DNA of 64,000 nt, taken from Mytilisepta virgata. Its lineage: Eukaryota > Mollusca > Bivalvia > Mytilida > Mytilidae. The stretch covers positions 32,318,150 to 32,382,149 of the forward strand of contig CM051514.1 in assembly GCA_028015205.1 (NCBI GenBank), read 5' to 3'. Positions 46,601-58,800 of the stretch are shown in pieces (position 1 is the stretch's first letter; each line of letters opens with the position of its first letter). A model generated the notes under the pieces. That model had not been told where the DNA came from, did not search any database, and was given only the letters and a program-made list of their open reading frames with translations. The position numbers were made by a program, and so were the translations under genes.

Positions 46601-47347
46601 AGCAGATGTCGGCCCTTGAACATAATAGTAGTGGCAACATAAATTTACTTGTATTATCAATCTTGAAATGGTTGCCCAATGTTTTCCATGCCAAAATTAG
46701 CCTAGATATCAATTTTCATTGAGATCGGACAATGTTGAGTTTTTACTGGTACCGGCCGCCATTTTGAAACTGATCACGATTTGTTTCACAAATTCCTTGT
46801 ATTGAACATTTATACCAAGTTTCAATAAATTATGTCCAGTAGTTTCCCAGATATTGAACACCCCGTGTTTGGAGGCCATCCGTTAATAACTGTTCACAAC
46901 ACGCACACACTCCCAGACACTAATATGATCTGTGAAAGTAGAGACAAAGTACTATATATACAGGTAATCCAGCTATCAAATGCACTGCTTACAATCATGT
47001 TATACCATTTATACAAGGAAACAACTTTTAACTGTAATAAGAAAATTGGGAAGAAATGTGTAAGAACTGATGCATTTGACCTTCTACAGCAGGTATTGTA
47101 CAAGGGCATAGCATTCTACAAGTCATCATTATCATAATGGTGATTTCGCCCATCGATGGCTTCCCATGTATGCAACTCGAGGAAAAGCTAAAATAAAACA
47201 TTGAACAACTACAACTGACTCCAACTCAAACTACATTACTACATTAATTGGGAAAGCTGAATTTCCTTCTCAGTGTATCGTTGGTTCCGTTATATCGTGC
47301 TGTTCATATGCTTTTTAAACGTAAATTTGACGCTGTATAGTACCATG
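43700..47347. other. No gene seen
   Basis: AT-rich sequence. Fragments around 45330-45620 (cctgacgaagaccttttggtcc) and 46600-46860 (gagatcggacaatgttgagttttt..ggccgccattttgaaac) look like decayed dispersed repeats. The 101-codon frame at 46832-47137 begins inside one of them. Confidence 0.4.
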
Positions 47348-47625
47348 CATGATATGGTTTTTTTGTTTGTTTAGTTGGGGTTTTACGCCGTTTTCAGCAC
47401 ATTTGGCTATTTCGGGGCGGCCAGTTTTTATTGGTGGAGGAAGCTGGAGTACCCGGAGAGAACCACTGACCTTCGGTAGGAAAACTGTCAATCCTTGTCA
47501 ATTAACACAGGTGAGATTCGAACTCACAACCTCAGCGTTGACAGGCTAGTGATCATTAGTAGTCATGACGAACTACCTAGACCACTCGGCCACCGAGCCC
47601 CCCCCCCCCCCCCCCATGATATGGT
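47348..47625 (-). mobile_element. tRNA-derived SINE with 11 bp target-site duplications
   Basis: The 11 bp sequence catgatatggt occurs at 47348-47358 and 47615-47625, flanking the element exactly. Read on the minus strand it starts with a G tract, has an A box (TGGCCGAGTGGTCTAGG) and a B box (GAGTTCGAATCTC), and ends in an A-rich tail (aaacaaacaaaaaaa). The long C tract (as read on plus, about 47598-47615) at the head is unusual. The plus-strand open frames here are artefacts. Confidence 0.78.
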
Positions 47626-50600
47626 AAGACACCAATTTATTTTGAAAAAGCAAACCAAAAATCCAGAAAAAGAAAAAAAAATAGATCCGCATCGTGGCTG
47701 TGAATACAATTTTCAAAAAATTATTATTGACCGATCCTCATCCTCAAATTTCCTATAGAACTTTTCTCTCGAAATTTTTGGTAGCTGTTTCCCAAGCCGG
47801 ATTTCTTTTCGGACTGCGATCTGCATTAAGGGTTAAATACACTTCATCACTTGACACATTAAAGAAACTAAAACGATTATTAGAATCATTGACATTTTTG
47901 TTTCCATTAAAACAACATAGTTTTCAATAAGGTAATAACCCTTAATGTAGAAGTATCCATCAATGTGTAAAAATATTCATCTAAACCTGCAACTATTGAA
48001 TTCAACATTCGAGAGGCATAATGAGACAAGACACAAAACTGATCTTGATTTCGAAGTTTGATAATACTTGTTTTTAAAAGTTATCTTAGACACCAACGTC
48101 TGGGAAACGCCCGAATATCAATTATTTTGCAACAAGGGTGTCAGGACCCCGCTTGCTATACTGCCTTTCCCATCATTAAGGCCAGTTTACGACCCTGAGC
48201 AAGAGTAAAGGCATAATTTATATTGGAATAAAATATCCAAACATAGCTTGATTTTTAAACTTTATGTTAAAATAAATATCGACAGATGAACATTGAAGCG
48301 ATAAAACAGTGGGAAAAGTCCGTAAATTCGAAATTACAAGGAAAATACAGTCATTAGAATGGAACATACATCTAACAAATAAATGCCACAAGGATACATG
48401 TGAATAAAAAAAAAAAGAATAAAAAAAAACATATAATAAACTAAACAGAAATAGAACATGCACCTAATATGGACACAGTTTTTACTGATACACGCCAACA
48501 TGTTCCTCTTTCCTCATGTACATGTATGTCATAAACTGATTTTGTTACTCGTATGAAAATGAAATGAGTGGAAGGGAAATTATAACCATTCCCTTTTTCT
48601 TCAAGTTTTACTTGATGTTCATAGAAAATGGGTTGCGCTTCGTGAGATTATACTGCTGAACCACTGAATTAAAATGTTTGTTTCAATAGCTAAGGCCAAC
48701 GTCACTGATATACACCATGTACATGATGTACATGTAAATTGCCGAATACATTAATTTTGTTTTAAATTTTTTTTAAATTATTTCTGGATTATCATTATCT
48801 GATTCCATTTTATCATAACATGTCTTACATATTTTATTTAAATTTTTTTTATTTATTTACAAGTTCTTCGTTTATATAAATATACGACGTGATTTATTCT
48901 ATTTTTCTCAAAAAAATTCATTACTAAATTTTATTTTTTCGATGAAGGATGTTGACTAGTTGCTATTCTTGACTGTAATTTATAAATAATAGTACAATGT
49001 CTAACATATGTTAATAAAGAAAAAAACATCATGATTCTAGCCAATGTTTAAAATGTATTGCTACAGACGCACATTCAAAGGTCCTCCGGTAAAATATAAA
49101 CCTTAAAATGGTCTAAACAAGTATTATCCTTAAAAATGATAGGCGAGGCAGTGTCCCTGAATGTATTTATTTCTCCATTCGTATCATATAATAATGTGTA
49201 GATCGGCCATTCTTAGTTGAAATCGCATTTCAAGGATTTTTTGCAGTACATGTATATATCATACAATGCGGAATTTTTATACATTAAATTTGAAAAACAA
49301 TATTTCAACAATAAAACTCCCACCACCAGCATCCACCGACAAGTGTGTATACGACGGACGACGACATTGGAGATACCATGAATGTAGGCTAATTAAAATA
49401 TTTAATTTTAAACATAAATTTCCAGGTGATAGGATTACACGGCTGTCTTTTCCATGGTAAATGCCAGTCAATATCTTGTCACACCTAAACAGTGTATGTT
49501 CGGTATAAAGTTATGTATAATAGATTTAACGTGGATGTAAGTTTTCCGAGAAGTTTTCAACATTAAATAAAAATGTATTCAGGGGCATAAGATAAAGAAG
49601 TATGAATTTTGAATTTAAAAATGTGCATTTTCTTGATATCCTGCCAACCAAACTACATTTAAAAAAGGACATTCAAGTGAAGATAGAATTCAAATTAAAT
49701 TTGTTAAGATTCGGTTAAAATAGAACATTTTTTCCTGGATTTCTAAAATAGACGAAAATAACAATTAATACAATTCAAAACGAAACTTTTGAATTTTTTT
49801 TGCACTATCAATAGGTTTCATTGAGAAAATTATACTTTTCAAATTTATAAAAAAAAATCAAATTAAATTTGTTAAGTTTTTCACAGGCCGGGCCTCCATT
49901 TGTATCCCAAAAATTTATTTAGTTTAATAAGATCACCAAAAAGGTACTTCAAAAAAAGGTTTTTTGATGATTATTAATACTGCTTGAACTGCATTCATAT
50001 TAAAAATATTTTGTAATTAAAAATAATCCGTTTTATACACTTGAATGCAGTTTCTTATGGCATATGATCTATAAATAGAAATATAAATGTACATACACAC
50101 AGTTTTGTCTCAATTCACTGACGCCGAATTAATTGATCCACACTGTTAACCCATATATTCGAAATGCCAATTCTTTAAATCACACAACAGATTCAGTATA
50201 GCAATCGTTGCCAACGAGGGAGCCAAGAGGTCAACAAAATATTCAAATGCTAGATCTTTCACGTGCAGGCTTGTAGCTGCCTATATATAGCTATGACATC
50301 ACTGTAATGTTGGGAGAATTGAATCAAAGTATGAGCTTTTTTTTTTAAAAAGAGCTTCTTATAATACAAAAATAATAAAAATGGAAACAATCGATTGTTG
50401 TTTTCATCTTGGGGTTGTTATGAACTATGAATTATGTATCATACTTTCTAAATAGAGGCCCACATTTTAAGTTTCTAAAATCCACTTATTTATTTGTATA
50501 TTTATATTATATATTCTGATTCTTAAAACGGATGTTAGCTATACTGTATATTTGGGTTGATATAAATATATACGATGTTATATTTTTGTCTAGTTTTCCA

Positions 50601-50767
50601 TGTTAAATAATTAAAATGTGAAGGTATTTACCTTTCAGCTTCATTTTACGACAATTTTGAAATGTATAAATGATATAAAACAAGATAAGCGTCTTTGACC
50701 TACTTTATCTCTTTATTCGGATGCTTGCGGACATCTTCTCAAAGTTCAACGGGAATATTAGAAAATA
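47626..50767. other. No gene seen
   Basis: AT-rich, with homopolymer A tracts near 48410-48430. Overlapping frames on both strands at 49266-49471 have no domain. A tcaaattaaatttgttaag phrase is repeated at 49690 and 49858. Confidence 0.4.
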
Positions 50768-50940
50768 ACCCGGATAGAACCAAGAAGTTGGGTTCCTATA
50801 ACCAAACAACCCGGATGTTGAACCAGTTACCATGGTTTCGAACCAAAGAACCCGGATAGAACCAAGGTTCAGAACCAAAAGACCCGGATGGAACCAAGGT
50901 TTTGAACCAGAGTGCCCGGATAGAACCTAATTGTATTCGG
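50768..50940. repeat. Minisatellite of 32-41 bp ACCCGGATAGAACCAA units
   Basis: The phrase acccggat(a)gaaccaag recurs at 50768, 50809, 50849, 50883 and 50915, each followed by a variable gttc/gaaccaaa spacer. Confidence 0.65.
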
Positions 50941-52785
50941 AAATCTCATGACTTTTTATACCTTCAACGTATTTTCCAAATCATTTATTTATTTAGTATA
51001 TTTATATATAATTTACTGTTTTATGTATTTATTTATTTATTTATTGCCACAATGATATATATATCGTAACCAGAAAACTTATTTCTTCTATATATTTTTC
51101 TCTATATAAAAAAACAGTCAGAAATGAAAGAAAGTGTAAAAAATGCCATTGTGGAGGTTGAAGACGAAGAACATTTTCTAACCAGTTGTGAATAAATGTT
51201 CTAAAAAAACTTTGTTTTGAAAATTATTAAGTGAAAATCTATGCCATCTTAAGCTAAAGTGCCCATACAACCATGACAACAGCGGCGCAATTTAAAGCTT
51301 TTTTTCAACAAAACTTTTAAAATGAAACAAAGGACTTCATATAGTATATTCATGTATTATTTCATTCAAAGCTGACAAAATTAATCTAATTTCATTCTCA
51401 CATAAGAACCCTACAATCAACACAATCCGCTCACACAATTTATTTGATTTTTAATAAGATATAACTTATTCGCTTATTTATAAATATCTGCAAGTATGTA
51501 ATGGCAATCAGATATACTACTTTGTGACAGTTATAAGAAAATATTCGAATATATACCGGTGCAGGAGAGGGGGAAAGTGCACCAACTAAATTTTGTTTAA
51601 TTGGTCGGGAAGGATACCTTTCCATCTTTTCCATCCTTCATCACGGATCTGCTATGTGAAAATTTATACACGTTCCATTGTTTACTGAATATCCCAAATT
51701 TAATTTGTACTAAAATGAGCAAATATGTGTTTTCTTACCAAGTAATGAATATTCAGTTTTTCGCCTCACGTGACATCGCTCTAAACAGTAATGATAAGTA
51801 GATTTTGTTTTCCTTAACTGGTTGATTCTCAAATTCTTTTGCACAAGAAGTTAGAATTGAATAAGATCTAAAGTACAAATGTATTAATGGACATGTCTTG
51901 AACGCCGGAACTCTTTCTTTATATACCGAAAGTTTTTCATTACGCAAGTTTTATGGTGATACTTTTTCATTATATCCTGATACTTAGTCGTTATTCAATA
52001 TGTCCAAGTAACGTTTCTTACACCCTCCATCAAACGCCCAATAAACCACGGTTTGTAGTATAACGTCAATACATGAAAATAACTGGAGTACATATCTTTG
52101 CTAAATTATCTGATATGAAATTACTTTATCTTAGTTCTTACTGGGGATTATTTAAGAGACATGTATAGGAAAAAACAAGTGTTCAAATTAAATAGTATTT
52201 AGATAATTCCAAGTAAAGTTTGGCTGTCACCCACCCGCGGGTCATCCAAATATCACCGTTCAAGACTGAAAAGTAGGAGGAATATTCTTCGTGATTAAAT
52301 GAAAGGATATTCGTCACGTTCAAAGATAGTTCAACTCCCATGAAAGATACATAATTTCCTGTGAATATTTGTATCCTTAAGTACCCAAGGTCTTCAAACA
52401 GACAGAATGTAAAGGCCTTTTTAAAAAAAAATAATTATAACAATTTTAAAATGAACTATAGGACTCCGTGTTGTCTTTAGTATCATTCTACAATTATAAA
52501 TTACCTTAAAATTGATGTTCTAAATCTCATTATAAAATTATAATGCTTATGTCTCAGAATTTCCAGTCTGATAGTTAGGAGGACATATGATAAAAATCTA
52601 AATAGAGTTGTCTTTCTTGTATTTAGTTTTCATAAACAACGTGTCAAGATTTAGAACAAAATAAAGGTAAGTTGATGTCTGTTCGAGTTTTCATTAATTA
52701 TATGGTAATCAATTAAGTTTGGACTTCTATTTTATAAATATACATTTAATGTCGAACATATTGTGTTTTTAAAAAGGTGGCTCAC
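50941..52785. other. No gene seen
   Basis: AT-rich. Short frames at 51440-51634, 51601-51801 and 51753-51947 overlap one another on both strands and lack domains or splice context. Confidence 0.4.
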
Positions 52786-52787
52786 TT

Positions 52788-53010
52788 AGGGAGCAACCAT
52801 TTGTTTTTTAGGGGCAGGGGTCGCTTTATGTGTGAAAAAATGCAGAACCTGTGTCAATCAGGAAATATTTTGGTTTAAATGAAAATAATAAAAATTTAGG
52901 CCACAATAGCTGTTAAAGAAATCCATGTCCAAAACTTCTTAGAACAAAATAGGCAGGATCAAACATTTCATCCTAGCACCCCCCTAAAAATCAAATGGTT
53001 TAGGGAGGTG
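52788..53010. mobile_element. Inverted-repeat element with CCATTTGATTTTTAGGGG ends
   Basis: The left end agggagcaaccatttgttttttagggg pairs with the right end cccctaaaaatcaaatggtttaggga with few mismatches. It encloses about 170 bp of non-coding sequence. MITE-like. Confidence 0.55.
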
Positions 53011-53365
53011 ATATTCGTTTATAAATGTATAATTGAATATTGCAAACACTTTTCTCTATTTTTAAATGATATTAAATTATTATTACGAAATATATTATAT
53101 GAGTTGATACACAGGTGCTTGAGGACAGGACCCTGTCTTAGGCCCCTCATAGCCCACATGAGAACCATTAGAAAAATATATTGCAGGGCAAACTATGTAA
53201 TATCTTTCTAGACTGTATTTTGAAAATATAAACCCTTTATTAAAAGATGCATTCACATTGAGTAAAATTTTAGACTCCGAATGCATATTTACTTGCTTTA
53301 CATGTACTTATGCAAAGAATCTCTTTATTGAATGAAATTGATGAATTTCATTTCCTTCTGTCCTG

Positions 53366-53668
53366 CGATTTAACAAGAATCTTCGTGCAAAATTATTTAA
53401 TTATTTTAATACAGTAAAAAATAATTTTAATAATTTTACTAACGTTGAGAAACTTAAAAGACTTCTGAATCCGCAAACACCAAGTGATATTAAAACAGTT
53501 ACATCCTTTATGATGAACAGTCATTAGAACTGAGGAGAGGGGATTATCATAACAATTAACTGTTTATATATCTTCTTTATAATCACATTTTTTGTGCGTG
53601 TTATGTTGTATATTGTATGCTTATATCCCTAATGGGATTGTGATTTGCATTAATAAAGTTTACTTTAT
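53366..53668 (+). pseudogene. LINE 3' end with ORF C-terminus
   Basis: An open frame from 53366 to TAG at 53525-53527 reads LRAKLFNYFNTVKNNFNNFT, NVEKLKRLLNP and SDIKTVTSFMMNSH. This resembles the extreme C-terminus of non-LTR retrotransposon polyproteins common in molluscs (an LLNP block, then a T-x-x-x-F-M helix). The following 140 bp end in aataaagtttact, a plausible 3' UTR. The element is 5'-truncated, as usual for LINEs. Confidence 0.5.
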
Positions 53669-54312
53669 GGGTTTTGAAGCAGATTTTGTGACCCTTCAAC
53701 CTTGATATGCCTATGTAACAGTGTATACACTTCTACTGAATAGCCTAAAAGTACGTACTGCATATCATGTTCATGACAAAATAATTAATATTCATTTTAA
53801 CGCGTCATGTAGTAATGTGCAACAATTATTTTTATTCAAGAGAAATTGTGTGCACACAGGTGTACAATATTAATTCGAAAGAAATGCATACGTTCAAAAT
53901 TTCAAACCGTGTAGCGATGTTAAATTTTATTGGTCTAGATCGGCGTTTACCATTAAAAGCGCTGTTTACTATTTTCTCGTAATGCCTTCTCGTAGTGAAA
54001 TATTTCACATTTGAGGAACTAAAGGATAGAAACAATTCAAGTTTTATATAGTTTATGCATTGACAGCTATTCCATATTGTAAAAGAAATCAGAGAACCTG
54101 GCACTAAGGATTACTAGTTGAGCATACATGTAGGTAAAATTAATTTGTAAATGCAAAATTTGATGTTATTTTTCTGTTTGCATGAGATTGTCAGAAAAAA
54201 TGGTGAATTAACAAATTAAGGAGGTCATGGACAGAAATGGTCTTTTAAGACAAAAAGGGAATTTTTATTTAGGGAACATGTACATGTATTTTTAGTGTGA
54301 AGTACTGTAGAT

Positions 54313-54505
54313 ATGGATGATGAATGGGAGTTGTATTACCATAACTTTCTCAATGGAAGGTCTGCCTACATACGACTGATCTTTGAAGAATTAGGAATTC
54401 CTTACAAAGACATGGTACAGTCAAGAGATGATATGATGAAATATTTCTATTCAAAAGACAAGCTAGGAGGATTTCCTGTGTTGTTTCCACCTGTCATAAA
54501 GAAAG
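54313..54505 (+). CDS. GST exon 1
   Basis: Encodes residues 1-64, from MDDEWELYYHNFLNGRSAYI to FPVLFPPVIKK, holding the catalytic Tyr candidates (Y8, Y9) and the cis-Pro. Donor GTATTA. The frame runs on past the donor to a stop at 54529, as expected for intron read-through. Confidence 0.82.
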
Positions 54506-55844
54506 GTATTACACGTTATAAAGTAAAATAAACGAAAAAGTATACACTGTGCGGATACTTCCATTTTTTGGAAGGTTGAATGACAGTCCATTCTTGAACT
54601 TTTCAGACTATATTTCAGGGTTGTCTCAGTGACATTTACACATAACTCCAGTTTACTTTCTTTTTATTCAATAGAGCGTACGTGTTTCATTACACGACAA
54701 AATGAACTTTAAATTTCCAAATATTTATTCATAGAATCCATATAGATGTATATCACCATTTTGTGATAAAATCAGTATTCTTCATTTGGCTTTTGTTTTC
54801 ATTCCCAGGATAATTAACATCTGTGTGGGAATTAATCTTGCATGTATGATTGCGTGGATCTTTGCAACCAACATACTTTTTTGTGTCATGTGAAAAGCCT
54901 TTTCGCTGAAACCCTCATATGATAACAGGCAGAAGAATTCTATAATACAAACAACACATTTATTTACATGTTGGCTGTATAACCCTGGGGTAAATGCTTT
55001 GCTTTCCGATAGGCTACATTTTTTTACAAATTCAAAATGATACACGTACTAAGTTGCTTTTTTTCATAGAAATTCTACTATCCTATACGTGTAACGTGTA
55101 TATAGTTATTAAGATTTGTATAAATAGACCAACAATTGATTTTACAATTAAAACTGTGAAAAGAGAACTTTCAATAAAATTACAGCATCTTGCATTATAT
55201 CAATACTGAATACATTTAGTTTTACTTTTTTATTCCTTACTTATATGTCTACTCCTGTGAAAGGAGGAAAATATATTTTATATACCTGTTTACCAGAATG
55301 AGGTTTTTATCAGGCTCATATTATTTTGACTATTACTATTTCTAAAATGTATAATTATTGCTGTTAAATTGTAATTATCGTTTCGAAATGATTATTACAG
55401 GGGACTTTCAGTTAGGTCAAACGTCAGTGATATGCAAGTATCTTGGGGAAAAATATGGACTTGTTCCCGATAACGAGGTTGATAAATGGCGGGCTGACAT
55501 GATTAATACAGAAATACATGATTACTTGGCACAAGGTAACATATCGAATTTTGATTTTTGAAATATATAAAACCAATTCAAATCTACAATTTTACCAGTA
55601 TTGGACAAGTACCTGTTCCTGCGAAAGTTTCTCATATCCGTTTTAAAATGCAGACAATTGATAAAAGTATATAAAACCAACAAATCTTTGATACAATTTT
55701 TCAGTTAATAATTTTTGCAAAAAATATAAATTTCTTACATCGCTCCGTGTTTTATCATTATTTTAATCACTGAATGCCAGAAAGTCTGCATCTGATTTTT
55801 ATACGACCGCAAAATTTTTGCGGTCGTATATTGGTATGACGTTG

Positions 55845-55885
<41 letters not shown>

Positions 55886-58800
55886 GTCGTCTGCGTCGTC
55901 GTCCGTCGTCTGCGTCGTCGTCCGAAGACATTTGGTTTTCGCACTATAACTTTAGTATAAGTTAATAGAAATCTATGAAATTTAAACACAAGGTTTATGA
56001 CCACAAAAGGAAGGTTGGGATTGATTTTAGGAGTTTTGGTCCCAACAGTTTAAGAATCAGGGGCCAAAAAAGGGCCCAATAAGCATTTTTCTTGGTTTTC
56101 GCACAATAACTCTAGTATAAGTAAATAGAAATCTATGAAATTTTAACACAAGGTTTATGACCACAAAAGGAAGGTTGGGATTGTTTTTGGGAGTTTTGGT
56201 CCCAACAGTTTAGGAATTAGGGGCTAAAAAAGGGCCCAAATAAGCATTTTTTTTTTGTTTTTGCACAATAACTTTAGTATAAGTAAATAGAAATCTATGA
56301 AATTTAAACACAAGGTTTATGACCACAAAAGGAAGGTTGGGATTGATTTTTGGAGTTTTGGTCCCAACAGTTTAGGAATTAGGGGCCAAAAGGGTCCAAA
56401 ATTAAACTTTGTTTGATTTCATCGAAAATTGAACTATTGGGATTCTTTGATATGCCGAATCTAACCGTGCTTTTAGATTCTTAATTTTTGGTCCCGTTTT
56501 CAAATTGGTCTACATTAAGGTCCAAAGGGTCCAAAATTAAACTTAGTTTGATTTTAACAAAAATTGAATTCTTTGGGTTCTTTGATATGCTGAAACTAAA
56601 CATGTCCTTTTTTTTTTTATGGGCCCAGTTTTCAAGTTGGTCCAAATCGGGGTCCAAAATTAAACTTTGTTTGATTTCATCGAAAATTGAACTATTGGGG
56701 TTCTTTGATATGCCGAATCTAACCGTGCATTTAGATTCTTAATTTTTGGTCCCGTTTTCAAATTGGTCTACATTAAGGTCCAAAGGGTCCAAAATTAAAC
56801 TTAGTTTGATTTTAACAAAAATTGAATTCTTGGGGTTCTTTGATATGCTGAATCTAAACATGTACTTATTTTTTTTTATTATGGGCCCAGTTTTCAAGTT
56901 GGTCCAAATCGGGGTCCAAAATTAAAGCTAAAAAAGGGGTAAATTATTTTTTTTTGGGGGGGGGGGGGCAATTCTCCACAGCATATTGTATTGCACAAGA
57001 AGCAAAAAATTGAATATAAATTCAAATCATATGACCAATTCTAAGTTCTTTATTTCAGTTATTCTGTGTCAGAAACCTATTATGTGTCAAATATTTGAAG
57101 AAATTTTCAATTGCACAGTATTGTGCAATAGCAAGAAATTGATATGTGTGACCTGTTATCAAAACCTTATTATTAACAAATTCCATGACTATGATGTCAT
57201 TTTCTATTTTAATATGTTATGGTGTATTTAAATGGGCTGTTATGGTTGCAAAGTATAAAGAAATGGGGGGGGTGAAAACAAAATTTAGAGGGGGGGGTAA
57301 ATGAGAAATAGGGGAGGGGGTAATTTTTTTCTCATTTCATATTTCATAAATTAAAAAGAAAATTTCAAATTTTTTTAGCAAAAAAAGGGGGGGGTTACAA
57401 TAAATTTTATTGTTTTTTGTTTTTTTTTTGGGGAGGGGGGGGTCAGTGTGCAACTTCATAGTGTATTGCACAAAAGCTAAAAAAAGGGGTAAATTATTAT
57501 TATTTTTTTTTGGGGGGGGGGGGGGGCAATTCTCCACAGCATATTGTATTGCACAAGAAGCAAAAAATTGAATATAAATTCAAATCATATGACCAATTCT
57601 AAGTTCTTTGATTTCAGTTATTCTGTGTCAGAAACCTATTATGTGTCAAATATTTGAAGAAATTTTCAATTGCACAGTATTGTGCAATAGCAAGAAATTG
57701 ATATGTGTGACCTGTTATCAAAACCTTATTATTAACAAATTCCATGACTATGATGTCATTTTCTATTTTAATATGTTATGGTGTATTTAAATGGGCTGTT
57801 ATGGTTGCAAAGTATAAAGAAATGGGGGGGGGGGGGGTGAAAACAAAATTTAGAGGGGGGGGGGGGGGGGTAAATGAGAAATTGGGGAGGGGGTAATTTT
57901 TTTCTCATTTCATATTTCATAAATTAAAAAGAAAATTTCAAATTTTTTTAGCAAAAAAAGGGGGGGTTTACAATAAATTTTATTGTTTTTTGTTTTTTTT
58001 TGGGAGGGGGGGGGTCAGTGTGCAACTTCATAGTGTATTGCACAAAAGCTAAAAAAAGGGGTAAATTATTATTTTTTTTTGGGGGGGGGGCAATTTTCCA
58101 CAGCATATTGTATTGCACAAGAAGCAAAAAATTGAATATAAATTCAAATCATATGACCAATTCTAAGTTCTTTGATTTCAGTTATTCTGTGTCAGAAACC
58201 TATTATGTGTCAAATATTTGAAGAAATTTTCAATTGCACAGTATTGCGCAATAGCAAGAAATTGATATGTGTGCCCAATTTTAAATTTTAAATTGGTTAT
58301 TTCTGATTTATATATAAAAACAAATAATACTGATATGGTTTGAATAGGTAAATTAAAAAATTTTAAGTTCTTAGACAACATTCATTCTGTGTCAGAAACC
58401 TATGCTGTGTCAAATATTTATTCACAATCCAAATTCAGTATTGTATCAAGCTTGAATGTTGTGTTCATAATTGCCCCAACTATTCAGGGTTCGACATCTG
58501 CGGTCGTATCTAGCTGCGCCCAGCGGAGCATTTTATTTATAGGTTGTTTTGAATGGGAGAGCACTTGTTAATAGAAATATAGAGTTTAATACTGAACCAG
58601 ATTAATTTTGATGATTATTTTCATGAATTAACATGTTAGATTTGCTTGTTAAGCATAAATATCAAACATTGTTTTGCGAGAATAAAAGAAACGATAATCA
58701 TCAATGCGAATTGTGTTAATGAAAGCGCTTAATAAGTAAAAGTATATCAATTACTTATATTTTAGGACGATTAGCATTTCATGGGATTCACCATACAGCT

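Larger units (their letters stand above)
55801..58537. mobile_element. ATACGACCGCAAA-bounded element in GST intron 2
   Basis: Left end: a near-perfect palindrome atacgaccgcaaa-at-tttgcggtcgtat (55801-55829), followed by a (GTC)n tract to about 55922. Right end: tgcggtcgtat at 58499-58509, then gctgcgcccagcggagcatttta. Between lie three kinds of tandem repeats (periods about 162, 258 and 550-570 bp) and no conserved coding frame. I recall this as one of the commonest mussel interspersed repeats. Class unknown; inverted ends favour a DNA element. Confidence 0.68.

Noticed and set aside
47349..47758. Plus-strand frames at the SINE
   Set aside because: They run across the pol III promoter boxes and C tract of a tRNA-derived SINE on the other strand.
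49266..49471. Overlapping 64-codon frames on both strands
   Set aside because: Neither has a domain or splice context; overlapping frames of this size are expected by chance.
55735..56004. Minus-strand frame rich in Arg and Thr
   Set aside because: It is translation of the GTC microsatellite.
56986..57790. Two nearly identical frames MYCTRSKK... and MISVILCQK...
   Set aside because: They repeat because the 550-570 bp unit is tandemly duplicated. No splice context, no domain, and the frame is open only between G tracts.
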